Below, piece after piece: positions 25,704 through 33,616 of a DNA stretch of 64,000 bases. The DNA comes from Bryobacterales bacterium. Its GTDB lineage: Bacteria; Acidobacteriota; Terriglobia; Bryobacterales; Bryobacteraceae. Location of the stretch: the NCBI GenBank assembly GCA_020847045.1, contig JADLCT010000054.1, positions 1 through 64,000 on the forward strand, in the 5' to 3' direction. The notes below the pieces were generated by a model that had not been told where the DNA came from, made no database searches, and saw only the letters and a program-made list of their open reading frames with translations. The position numbers and the translations under genes are program-made. Every line of letters starts with the position of its first letter. The stretch's first letter is position 1.

Positions 25704-26751
25704 GCCCGTCATCCTGCTCCAATCGCCTCAACTGGAGCGTCCCGGACGCATTCGCTCCATCCTGGGATCCATTGCCGTGCATCTTGCCCTGGTGCTGCTG
25801 TGGGTGATCGTGCCCGCCGTTGAACATATACAGCCAGGCCAGCAGGGTGGGGAATTGACGCTTCGCCTGACGCCGCTCGTGGTACCGCCCGATCTGGTGC
25901 ACCCCCGCGCCGCCCCCCACGCCGCGCCCTCCGACCTGACCTTGGACAAGCTGCTCGCGCCCACCGCGCCCAGGCCGCAACCTGCCCCTCCGGTGGCCAC
26001 CGCCCGGCCCACAGTCCGCATCCCCACGCCCGGACCCGCACCCACCGTCCAGCCCAAGCCCATCGAAGCGCCCAAAATTGACGTCCACACCCCCGAGCCA
26101 TTCGACGCCGCCACCAAACTGCCCCCTGGAGTAGGTGCGCCCACCGCTCCGCCACAGATTCAGCCCGCCGAACGCCCCGCCCCGGCAAATCCACCCAAAC
26201 TGGCATTTGAGAATGTGGGCGGCGCCTCCGGCATTAAATCGGGCGGCAGCGCCACCGCGGCCCGCATCCCGGCTCCGCCGAAGAACACCATCGACGATGC
26301 CGCGCGCACGCTGGCGCGGGGACGGGCGGGCGGTGGCATCACAGTCGGCGACCTCGGCGAAGGGATGGGCGGCGTGGCGCCCTCGCTGGGACAACCTACC
26401 GGTCCCGTTAAGAACCTCAGTTCGCTCGAGTTAATGAGCGACCCCATGGGGGTCGACTTTAAACCTTACCTCATCCGCATCCTCGCCACAGTCAAGCGGA
26501 ACTGGCAGGCGGTCATGCCCGAAAGCGTCCGTCTTGGACGCCGCGGGCGTGTCCAGATCCAGTTCGCCATCTCGCGCGACGGGAACGTGCCCAAACTCGT
26601 CATCGCCTCTTCCTCCGGAGCCGACGCGCTGGACCGCGCCGCCGTCGCCGGCATCAGCGCCTCGAATCCGTTTCCGCCCCTGCCGGATGAGTTTCAAGGC
26701 CAGCAGGTACGGCTGCAGTTTACTTTCAGCTACAACATGCCCACACGATGA
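25672..26751 (+). CDS. TonB/TolA-like energy transducer protein
   Basis: The 359-residue product has a cytoplasmic start, one membrane segment (about residues 25-45, SILGSIAVHLALVLLWVIVP), a long proline-rich periplasmic spacer (about 60-190) and a C-terminal TonB-like domain (about 265-355: RGRVQIQFAISRDGNVPKL, then LDRAAVAGISASNPFPPLP). This architecture couples the inner membrane proton gradient to outer-membrane receptors or cell-envelope functions. The ATG at 25672 overlaps the previous gene by 32 bases and lacks a close ribosome-binding site. ExbB and ExbD are not adjacent. It stands where lpxB is found in related clusters. Confidence 0.82.
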   Translation: MLDSTPASSAEPVILLQSPQLERPGRIRSILGSIAVHLALVLLWVIVPAVEHIQPGQQGGELTLRLTPLVVPPDLVHPRAAPHAAPSDLTLDKLLAPTAPRPQPAPPVATARPTVRIPTPGPAPTVQPKPIEAPKIDVHTPEPFDAATKLPPGVGAPTAPPQIQPAERPAPANPPKLAFENVGGASGIKSGGSATAARIPAPPKNTIDDAARTLARGRAGGGITVGDLGEGMGGVAPSLGQPTGPVKNLSSLELMSDPMGVDFKPYLIRILATVKRNWQAVMPESVRLGRRGRVQIQFAISRDGNVPKLVIASSSGADALDRAAVAGISASNPFPPLPDEFQGQQVRLQFTFSYNMPTR

Positions 26752-26909
26752 CCCGCAATAGGCTGACCGTCGCTCTGGCCTGCTACGCCACCTTGGCCCT
26801 CGCCGCCGCTTTCCTGCTCCGCAACGAGGCCCGCCTGGTGGTCTGGGTTTTCCTTGCGGGTTTAGCGGTGAAATCCTGGGTCGCCTACAAGAAAGAGACG
26901 CTGGACTGA
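26748..26909 (+). CDS. Small membrane protein of 53 residues
   Basis: An ATGA overlap with the TonB-like gene stop starts a 53-residue frame, MTRNRLTVALACYATLALAA continuing to KKETLD. It has two hydrophobic stretches (about residues 7-23 and 29-45) with a short charged turn between and charged ends, as expected of a small two-helix inner membrane protein. The tight overlap and composition support translation. Function is unknown. Confidence 0.6.
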   Translation: MTRNRLTVALACYATLALAAAFLLRNEARLVVWVFLAGLAVKSWVAYKKETLD

Positions 26910-27054
26910 GGCTCGTTCCCCCCAGTACGAGGTAAGGAATTCAGGTAATCGGTACCTTGGGTCTTAAGGTATCCTCCCGACTTACTTGGCACTAAGGATC
27001 TGATCTAATCAACCGAAGAGAGTAAACGAGTCAGCGAAGCGGTACTGAGGGATC

Positions 27055-27122
27055 GTCCCAGTTTGGAACGCATGTTTCGAATTGGGACTTGATTTGGTGT
27101 TGGCGGGTCCCAAGTTGGAACG
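27055..27122. repeat. Three copies of a GTCCCA...TTGGAACG element
   Basis: GTCCCAGTTTGGAACG (27055-27070) recurs as GTCCCAAGTTGGAACG (27107-27122), 14 of 16 bases identical, with starts 52 bases apart. An inverted related copy, GTTTCGAATTGGGAC, lies at 27074-27088, so 27055-27088 can fold into a hairpin with 12 of 15 pairs. Repeated and inverted units like this suggest a protein-binding array or structured RNA. Confidence 0.6.
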
Positions 27123-27186
27123 GAGGTCTGGCGAACAGTGGTTTCTTTCGCCCTCAGCCGGATCCGAAACGGGCTGGCCGGCTTCG

Positions 27187-27226
27187 CGAAATCAAACAAG
27201 TGATTACCGTCAAGTATTTGATTTCG
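27187..27226. repeat. Perfect 10-base inverted repeat
   Basis: CGAAATCAAA (27187-27196) and TTTGATTTCG (27217-27226) are perfect inverted copies with a 20-base loop. There is no T-run after it, so it is not a standard terminator. It lies about 200 bases before the sigma factor start and could be an operator or RNA stem. Confidence 0.6.
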
Positions 27227-27429
27227 TGGCAAGAAATGGACACTTCCGGGCAACCAAACGCATGCCCTCTGGCTCGGTTCGGATTCGGCTGGGGACCAAT
27301 CACCAGAGTTGGCCGCCCATGTGCACTAGGTGAGTCATCAGGTGAAAGCCTGAGCATTGCCGGGACTGTGAATTTGACCAGGATTCACGGAACACGTCCA
27401 CCCGGCTCATTCGTTCTGGAGGGAACATC

Positions 27430-28266
27430 ATGCCCGCGAGCCGCGCCACTGCCGTGAAGGTCAGCACTGCCACAAGAAGCACTCCCCGCAGGGGAGCCAT
27501 GGTCGCCACGGTGGCCACGTCCATTGATCCGCAACCGCTTCCGGCGGCCAATCGTGATCGCGTCATCCTGGAGCACCTGCCGCTCGTCAAGGCCATAGCC
27601 GTCCGCGTGCACGAGAATCTGCCCGTGCATGTTGACCTCGATGATCTTGTTCACGCGGGGATTCTGGGCCTGTTCGACGCCGTGAATAAGTTTGATCCCG
27701 AAAAGCAGGTCGCCTTCTCCAGTTACGCCAAGCACCGTATCAAGGGCGCCATCCTCGACAGCCTCCGGCAACTCGATTGGGCTTCCCGCGACCTCCGCCG
27801 CCGTCATAAGCAGGTGGAAGCCGCCACGCGTGACCTGGCCGCAACTTTGCAGCGCAACCCCACCGAGGCGGAAGTGGCTGAAAAAATGGGCGTCAAGGAG
27901 GAACGCTGGCGCACCATGATGGTGGACCTCCGCAATGTTGGCCTGATCTCTGCCTCCAGCCGCGTTCAGGAAGGCGACGATCTTCCCCCGCCGGACTTCC
28001 CCAGCCGCCCGGAGACACAGCCCGATGTCATGTGCGTGCGGGAACAGATGCGCTCCGCCCTGCTCGAAGCCATGAAGGTGCTGCCGGAACGCTACCAGCG
28101 CGTCGTCCTGCTCTACTACAGCAACGAGATGACGATGAAGGAGATCGGTGGCGTGCTTGGCATCAACGAAAGCCGGGTCTCGCAAATCCACAAGTCGGCT
28201 CTTGAAAAGATGGCGGCCGTGTTGGAACAGAGCGGGATCCGCTCCAGCGCCGCGTTTGCCGAGTAA
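27430..28266 (+). CDS. RNA polymerase sigma factor, FliA/WhiG type
   Basis: The 278-residue product is a sigma-70 family group 3 factor. Region 2 is at about residues 45-110 (LEHLPLVKAIAVRVHENLP, DLDDLVHAGILGLFDAVNKFDP, FSSYAKHRIKGAILDSLRQLDW). Region 3 includes LAATLQRNPTEAEVAEKMGV. Region 4 at about 215-265 has the helix-turn-helix MTMKEIGGVLGINESRVSQIHKSAL. Family members drive flagellar or developmental genes. No motility gene and no anti-sigma gene is nearby. The first 25-30 residues are an extra basic, low-complexity extension. GGAGGG precedes the ATG. Confidence 0.93.
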   Translation: MPASRATAVKVSTATRSTPRRGAMVATVATSIDPQPLPAANRDRVILEHLPLVKAIAVRVHENLPVHVDLDDLVHAGILGLFDAVNKFDPEKQVAFSSYAKHRIKGAILDSLRQLDWASRDLRRRHKQVEAATRDLAATLQRNPTEAEVAEKMGVKEERWRTMMVDLRNVGLISASSRVQEGDDLPPPDFPSRPETQPDVMCVREQMRSALLEAMKVLPERYQRVVLLYYSNEMTMKEIGGVLGINESRVSQIHKSALEKMAAVLEQSGIRSSAAFAE

Positions 28267-28278
28267 CGGTCAACGCCG

Positions 28279-28293
28279 TTGCCGCCGCGGCAA
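28279..28293. terminator. Short hairpin between convergent sigma factor and sppA genes
   Basis: TTGCC (28279-28283) and GGCAA (28289-28293) form a short inverted repeat with the loop GCCGC in the 38-base gap between two convergent genes. It has no T-run and is weak evidence for termination. Confidence 0.3.
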
Positions 28294-28304
28294 TTCCATT
28301 CAGG

Positions 28305-30062
28305 CTACTGTACCGAAACACTGAACGGCATCATCCGTAGATAGGCTCCATGTTCCATGGCGCGCCAATCCAGCCCCGGAGTCAGCTCCCGGAGCATCCT
28401 GCGCGCCCGTGCATTGAGCCACGCCTCCGGCGCGTCTTCCAGAGTTTCCACCGGTGAACTGAACAACTGTTCGAAAACCGATTTCCTGGGCGGGTAAGGA
28501 GTCAACTCGACAGTCTCAGCGTCGGCAATCTTTGCTTTTTTCTTTACGAGCGCAATGGCCCGCTCCAGTCCGCCCATCTCGTCGACCAACCCCAAATCCT
28601 TCGCCGCGGCGCCCATCCACACCCTGCCGCCCGCGTTCGGCTCCACTTCCTCAACTTTCTTCTTCCGGCCCGCGGCGACCCGCTGCAGGAAGGTGAGGTA
28701 CACGGCCTGCACCCCTTCGTGCAGCTTCGCCCGTCCAGCCGCGTCCAGCGGACGGGAGGTGCTGTCCAGAGCCGCATTCTTGCCACGGGTAATGATTTCG
28801 ACGTTGATCCCCAGTTTCTCGTAAAGCTTTTGAAGGTTTACCTTGCCGAAGATGACGCCGATGGAGCCCGTAATCGTGTTGGGATAGGCGATTACAGGAT
28901 CGCCGCTCATGGCGATGTAGTAGCCGCCCGAAGCCGCCACGTCGGACATGGAGATCACGAGCGGTTTTTTTGCGCTCAGCCGCTTCACCTCATGCAATAA
29001 CTCATCGCTGGCGATCGCGTCACCGCCCGGCGAGTCGACGCGGAGAATTACGCCGCGAACCCCGTCATCGTCAGAGGCGTCACGAAGCAGCTTCGTGAAG
29101 GTCGCCGAATAGATTCCATCAGAGTCGTCGAATCCACCGGGAGAACTGCCGCGTAAGATGGCTCCCTCGCCCGAGATCACGGCGATCCGGCTGCCGGCGT
29201 TAATCCCGGCGCTCGCGGCGGGAACCTTCAGGTAATCGCGATACCCCAATTTTTTCAGCTCGTTCTGCTTCAGCCTCGCCTTCAACTGGTCCAGATACTC
29301 GTTCTCGTACACCAGGCCATCGATCAGCCCGGCCGAGACGGCCTTCTGTCCCAGCAGCGGACCGTCATCCACCAGGCGACGCACCGTTTCCACATTCAAC
29401 TTTCGGCCCTCGGCTACGGCGGCCAGGAAGCTGTTGTGCACCTGATCGAGGATGGCCTCCGTTGTGGCCTTCGTCTCAGCGGAGGGAGTGGACTTGATAA
29501 AGGGGTCGAGCGCATCCTTGTGCGGACCAACATTTTCCACTTCAAATTGCACGCCAATCTTATCGAGTCCCTGCTTGTAATAGGTCAATTCGGCGCGCAG
29601 GCCACGCACATAGAGCACATCCTCGCTCGTCATGAACACCTTGTCCGCGGCCGTGGCCAAGTAGTACTCGCGGGTGCCAGGGTTCCGCAGATAGCAGTAA
29701 ATTGGCTTGCCTGATTTTCGGAATCGCAGTAGACCTTGCCGGATCTCGTCCAGCTTGCCCCATCCGGCGCCGACGCCTGACGGCTCAAAGGCGATTGCGG
29801 CAATCCGTTTATCCGCAGCGGCCTTTCGCAGCAGGCTCCAAAGATCGACCACGGTGAGGGGAGCGCGCGATTCGAAAAATGGGATCGGGATCTCCGGTTG
29901 CGCCACCTCCACGATTGGACCTTGCAACCGGAGCATGAGCGTGGCGCCCTCGGGAACCACCGGTTTCCGGTCACCTAGGCGCATTGTGGCGAATCCCACG
30001 ATGACCAGCCCCAAGCCAGCCAGCAGGAAACCGGCAACCAATCCGATCAGGAATTTTTTCAT
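28305..30062 (-). CDS. sppA: Signal peptide peptidase SppA, long form
   Basis: The 585-residue product is the tandem-domain S49 serine protease that clears cleaved signal peptides in the inner membrane. One N-terminal membrane segment lies at residues 4-27. The Lys/Ser dyad is split between the two repeats: Lys182 in GPHKDALDPF and Ser378 in SDVAASGGYYIAMSG. Length matches E. coli SppA (618). It starts 3 bases after the isomerase-like gene upstream and is probably co-transcribed with it. Confidence 0.94.
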   Translation of the reverse strand: MKKFLIGLVAGFLLAGLGLVIVGFATMRLGDRKPVVPEGATLMLRLQGPIVEVAQPEIPIPFFESRAPLTVVDLWSLLRKAAADKRIAAIAFEPSGVGAGWGKLDEIRQGLLRFRKSGKPIYCYLRNPGTREYYLATAADKVFMTSEDVLYVRGLRAELTYYKQGLDKIGVQFEVENVGPHKDALDPFIKSTPSAETKATTEAILDQVHNSFLAAVAEGRKLNVETVRRLVDDGPLLGQKAVSAGLIDGLVYENEYLDQLKARLKQNELKKLGYRDYLKVPAASAGINAGSRIAVISGEGAILRGSSPGGFDDSDGIYSATFTKLLRDASDDDGVRGVILRVDSPGGDAIASDELLHEVKRLSAKKPLVISMSDVAASGGYYIAMSGDPVIAYPNTITGSIGVIFGKVNLQKLYEKLGINVEIITRGKNAALDSTSRPLDAAGRAKLHEGVQAVYLTFLQRVAAGRKKKVEEVEPNAGGRVWMGAAAKDLGLVDEMGGLERAIALVKKKAKIADAETVELTPYPPRKSVFEQLFSSPVETLEDAPEAWLNARARRMLRELTPGLDWRAMEHGAYLRMMPFSVSVQ

Positions 30063-30065
30063 GCC

Positions 30066-30947
30066 TTACCCGCCCATCAGGATCCGGTCGACCCGCTTGC
30101 TCACATCGGTCAGGTAGGTGCGGTCGCCACCCTGCAACTCCACGGTGGCCGTGCCGTGGTAGCCGATGTCCGCCAGGGCGGCATACACGGCCTTCCAGTC
30201 GATTTCGCCGTCGCCGAGATTGACGAACTCGGCCTCACGTTTCCGGGTTTCGCGATTCACCTGGAACTTGAAGTCCTTCAGATGCAGCTTCACGATCCGC
30301 TTGCCCAACGTGCGAATCCAATCCTGCGGATATGCGAACAGAACCACGTTGCCGGCATCAAAATAGGCCTTCACCCACGGACTGTTGAACTCATCCACAT
30401 AGCGGGCGAACTCCAGCGGGCTGAGCAGGAACTTATTCCAGACCTCTTCGACAGCGATCACAACCTTGTAATCGGCCGCCATGGGGATCAACTCGCGAAT
30501 CCGTTCCTGCGACCGCTTATAGGCGTCGGCGTAGCTCTCGTTCGCGCTTACGACGGCAGGCACCAGCAGCACCGTATCGGCGCCCCATAGCTTGGCGTTG
30601 CCCAGGCTGGTCCGCATCGCCTTCATGCTTCTGGCCACGACCGCCGGATCACTGGAGTTCAGAGGATACTGCCAGTGATCTCCGTTCATGACGGAATGGA
30701 TGCGTAATTTGGCGGAGTCCGCGGCTTTCTTGATGGCCTCCGCCTCGGCAGGATCGTTGACTTGAGGGCATTCCATCTCCTCAAATCCGGCTTCTCGCGC
30801 CAGTTGAAATCGTTCCAGAAGCGGCAACTGCTTTGGCAGCATGCCGTATAGAATGGCCTTCTTGATTGGCAGCCGGGGTGCGGCCTGGACGAGCGAGCCA
30901 GCGGTGGCGGCAGCGGCTGTCGTGGCGAGAAAAGAGCGTCGGTTCAT
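30066..30947 (-). CDS. Sugar phosphate isomerase/epimerase-like TIM-barrel protein, Tat-exported
   Basis: The 293-residue product belongs to the xylose isomerase-like TIM-barrel superfamily. The N-terminus MNRRSFLATTAAAATAGSLVQAA is a twin-arginine signal, so it acts in the periplasm or outside. Metal-ligand type positions are visible in VIAVEEVWNKFL, WVKAYFDAGNVV, KLHLKDFK and HGTATVELQGG. The substrate is not known. Such secreted proteins are abundant in Acidobacteriota and Planctomycetota and are usually linked to sugar or polyol use. Confidence 0.85.
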   Translation of the reverse strand: MNRRSFLATTAAAATAGSLVQAAPRLPIKKAILYGMLPKQLPLLERFQLAREAGFEEMECPQVNDPAEAEAIKKAADSAKLRIHSVMNGDHWQYPLNSSDPAVVARSMKAMRTSLGNAKLWGADTVLLVPAVVSANESYADAYKRSQERIRELIPMAADYKVVIAVEEVWNKFLLSPLEFARYVDEFNSPWVKAYFDAGNVVLFAYPQDWIRTLGKRIVKLHLKDFKFQVNRETRKREAEFVNLGDGEIDWKAVYAALADIGYHGTATVELQGGDRTYLTDVSKRVDRILMGG

Positions 30948-31025
30948 CGTATACCCTGTGCCGATTGTATCGCGGCCGCCGTAAGCAGGCCGCCGGAGGC
31001 ATGGATGACGGAAGCGCGCCCTCGC

Positions 31026-31691
31026 TTAAGCGAGATTCGGGATCTTGATGATCTTTTTCTGGATTGCGTACTGGACCAACTGCGCCTTATTGTGGATGTC
31101 CAATTTACGCATCAGGTTGAACTTGTGCGCTTCCACCGTCTTGACGCTCAGATTCAGGTCGCAGGCGATCTCTTTCACCGAATTGCCTTCGGCGAGCATC
31201 TTCAGCACCTCGCGCTCGCGGCCGGTCAGTGTGGCGAAGCGCGGCATGCGGTTGGCGGACTTGATCCGGGACCGGAAGTCGTCAACCAATTGAGAGAGCA
31301 TGCGCGGACTGAGATAGCTGCCGCCGCGGAAGGCGTCACGAATGGCCGAGACCAGTTGGTTCGAGGGGCTGTCCTTGAGGACATAACCGCTGGCGCCCAC
31401 CTCCATGCCCTCGACCAGGTAGTCCTCGTCGTCATACATGGTCAGGAACAGAACCTTCGTTTCGGGACGGTTCTTTTTGATCTGGCGGGTTGCCTCGAAG
31501 CTGCTCAGGCCCGGCATGCCGATGTCCATCAGGATTACATCGGGCCGGGTCTCGTTGGCGCGGTCCACCGCGTCGCCACCGTTGGACGCCTCTCCCACCA
31601 CCTCCATGTCTGTCTCGGCCGAGATCAGGGTGCGGATGCCCTGCCGGAACAACGTATGGTCGTCAGCCAGCAAGATGCGGATTTTAGCCAT
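31026..31691 (-). CDS. Response regulator, NarL/FixJ family
   Basis: The 221-residue product has a receiver domain (residues 1-120) with acidic pair Asp10-Asp11, phospho-acceptor Asp56 (VILMDIGMPG), Thr/Ser and Lys switch residues (LFLTMYD, YVLKDSP), and a LuxR-type helix-turn-helix at about 155-210 (TLTGREREVLKMLAEGNSVKEIACDLNLSVKTVEAH). It is the likely partner of the histidine kinase whose gene ends 75 bases upstream on the same strand. Confidence 0.95.
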   Translation of the reverse strand: MAKIRILLADDHTLFRQGIRTLISAETDMEVVGEASNGGDAVDRANETRPDVILMDIGMPGLSSFEATRQIKKNRPETKVLFLTMYDDEDYLVEGMEVGASGYVLKDSPSNQLVSAIRDAFRGGSYLSPRMLSQLVDDFRSRIKSANRMPRFATLTGREREVLKMLAEGNSVKEIACDLNLSVKTVEAHKFNLMRKLDIHNKAQLVQYAIQKKIIKIPNLA

Positions 31692-31766
31692 GGCTCTTCA
31701 AATCTCCTTCACTACTCCGGTCTAGCTTCGTGATAGCCGCCCGGCGTCTTGCCGGACTCATCCCGT

Positions 31767-33542
31767 TCACCTGCCAGCCGATGTTGTCGTTCCTAACAGC
31801 TCAGCGGCGCCGCGCCGCGCTGTTTCCACTTGTCTCCGTGCGTCAAAAGCAAGCGCATCCTCGCGGATGGGCAGATCCACTTTGATCCGGGTGCCGGACT
31901 TCATGCTGGTGGCTCCGCTCCGCGCCGTACCCGGCTGTTTTGCCTTAGCGCGCTTCACGCGCTTGCGCGAAAAGATTTCGCACGTCCCACCTAGCAGCGC
32001 CACTCGTTCGCGAATCCCCGCCAAACCAAAGGAACCGGTCTTTTGCTGTGCTTCCTGCATGTCGAATCCGATTCCGTCGTCCTCCACAATGAGGCGCAGT
32101 TGTCCATCGGCGGTTCTCAGGGAAAGGTTTACGGTCTGGCACTGAGAATGCTTGGCGATGTTGTGGAAACACTCCTGCAACAGCCGGTAGAGAATCACCT
32201 CGGTCTGCTTGGGAAGGGCCTCCATCTTGCCCATCTGCAATTTGATGCGCCAGGGGTGCATTTCGCGGTAGCGATTGATCAATTGGCGAATGGCCGCGGC
32301 CAGTCCCAACTGCTCCAGCACGGCCGGGGAGAGGGCGGCGATCAGGCGGCGGATCTCCAGGATGGTCCGCTCGGTCATCTCGCGCGCCTCGCTCAGCTTT
32401 TCCTTGCATTCCCGCATCGAGTCGGGCAGATCACCCTCGATCATCTCCATCTGCAACCGGATGCAAAGCAGATCCTGGCCGGTCTGGTCGTGTAGCTCGC
32501 GGCTGATTCGCCGCCGTTCGACCTCCTCGACATGCATCATCCGCTCGGCAAGCAGGCGGATCTGCCGTTCCCGTTCGGCCAGGTCCACCACCAGTTGCGC
32601 CTTCTCCACGGCGCGCAGGCACCGCTCCGCGGCAGCCGTCAGCAGTTCGATCTCGCGCGGCAACCATTCGTAAGGCTTAGAGAAGCCGAATTGGATGATT
32701 CCAGCCAGACGGTCGCCCGTAATCAAGGGAATGGACCAGCAACTCCGGAAGCGGTTCACCCAGGAGGAGTCCAGTAGCGCCGCTTTGTGGCCGGACGGGT
32801 CGCTGCGATGCAGGCCGAAACACAGAGGCTCGCGCAGCAGTTTCTCTCTCCCCTCCAGACTGATGGCATCCCGGGTTGGCCCAAACAGCGCGCCACAACT
32901 GGCCGATTCCCAATCGAGCGTGGCCTGACGTTGCAGAACACCCGTCCTCGGGTCGGCCAAGAACCAGTGGGCCGCATTGGCGCGGCTGAAGCGCGCCAGA
33001 ATCGAAAGGAACTTGTCGAGCAGACTCTCCAGTCCCTCGGCTTCCAATTCAGCCCAGAACATCTCGTAAAATGCCTGGGTTTCCTCTTCACGAACCTGAT
33101 AATAGGCATTGTTCAGCGCGAGCATCACGTAGAACTGCAACTGTTCCCGCACCCAATGGAAGTTTTCAAACTCCTCCGGGCTGCGGCGCTTCAGCAGTGG
33201 CGTCAGAATCGTGTCGTATTCGCGCAGCGCCAGAACAATATCACCAGGCGAAAGGTTCAGTTTGGCCAGACGGCGCCCGTGATACTCCACCTGTTCCAGG
33301 AAGTGGGAGGGGCCTCCGCCGCTGGCCAGGACGCGCGCCGCCGCTCCGGCGGTGAGGTACACGAGCGCCCCCCGTTGACGGGGTTCGAAGCCCATCTCCT
33401 CCAGCCGCTTCAGGAAGCGTACTTCCAAGCGTCCACTTTCCGGCTGCAGCAGCACGGCCAGTCGTTCGAGAAAAGTTAATAGTTGCTCGCTTAGGGTTCC
33501 CGCTGCTTCGGCGAGGACCGGCGGAGCCTTCTTACCAGGCAC
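31767..33542 (-). CDS. GAF sensor histidine kinase, NarX/DegS type
   Basis: The 591-residue soluble kinase starts at a GTG. Residues about 1-160 are an all-helical region of unknown family. A GAF-like domain spans about 170-315, then the HisKA_3 dimerisation helix with phospho-acceptor His351 (RRRISRELHDQTGQD), and a HATPase domain (QECFHNIAKHSQ N box, VEDDGIGFD, GSFGLAGIRERVALLGG). A basic tail follows. No membrane segment is visible, so it senses a cytoplasmic signal. It is operonic with the NarL-type regulator downstream. Confidence 0.92.
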   Translation of the reverse strand: MPGKKAPPVLAEAAGTLSEQLLTFLERLAVLLQPESGRLEVRFLKRLEEMGFEPRQRGALVYLTAGAAARVLASGGGPSHFLEQVEYHGRRLAKLNLSPGDIVLALREYDTILTPLLKRRSPEEFENFHWVREQLQFYVMLALNNAYYQVREEETQAFYEMFWAELEAEGLESLLDKFLSILARFSRANAAHWFLADPRTGVLQRQATLDWESASCGALFGPTRDAISLEGREKLLREPLCFGLHRSDPSGHKAALLDSSWVNRFRSCWSIPLITGDRLAGIIQFGFSKPYEWLPREIELLTAAAERCLRAVEKAQLVVDLAERERQIRLLAERMMHVEEVERRRISRELHDQTGQDLLCIRLQMEMIEGDLPDSMRECKEKLSEAREMTERTILEIRRLIAALSPAVLEQLGLAAAIRQLINRYREMHPWRIKLQMGKMEALPKQTEVILYRLLQECFHNIAKHSQCQTVNLSLRTADGQLRLIVEDDGIGFDMQEAQQKTGSFGLAGIRERVALLGGTCEIFSRKRVKRAKAKQPGTARSGATSMKSGTRIKVDLPIREDALAFDARRQVETARRGAAELLGTTTSAGR

Positions 33543-33616
33543 TAACCTTACTATCGGGGGCGTGTCTGGGAGTCTTTAGCGGAAGAGTCAGGTAAACGGG
33601 AACTGAGAGCGTCGGA

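Larger units (their letters stand above)
26910..27429. other. 520-base non-coding region upstream of the sigma factor gene
   Basis: No gene was recognised. Base composition is far more AT-rich than the neighbours (about 40-50% GC by hand count of three 60-base lines). It contains an imperfect hairpin TACCTT (26953-26958) / AAGGTA (26966-26971), the GTCCCA-type repeats at 27055-27122 and a 10-base inverted repeat at 27187-27226. The last bases hold GGAGGG, the ribosome-binding site of the sigma factor gene. Short open frames inside resemble no known protein. It may be a long regulated leader, a non-coding RNA or the remnant of an inserted element. Confidence 0.5.

Noticed and set aside
26910..27429. 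Protein-coding gene in the gap before the sigma factor
   Set aside because: Short frames exist on both strands, but they lack ribosome-binding sites, the codon pattern of neighbouring genes and any known similarity.
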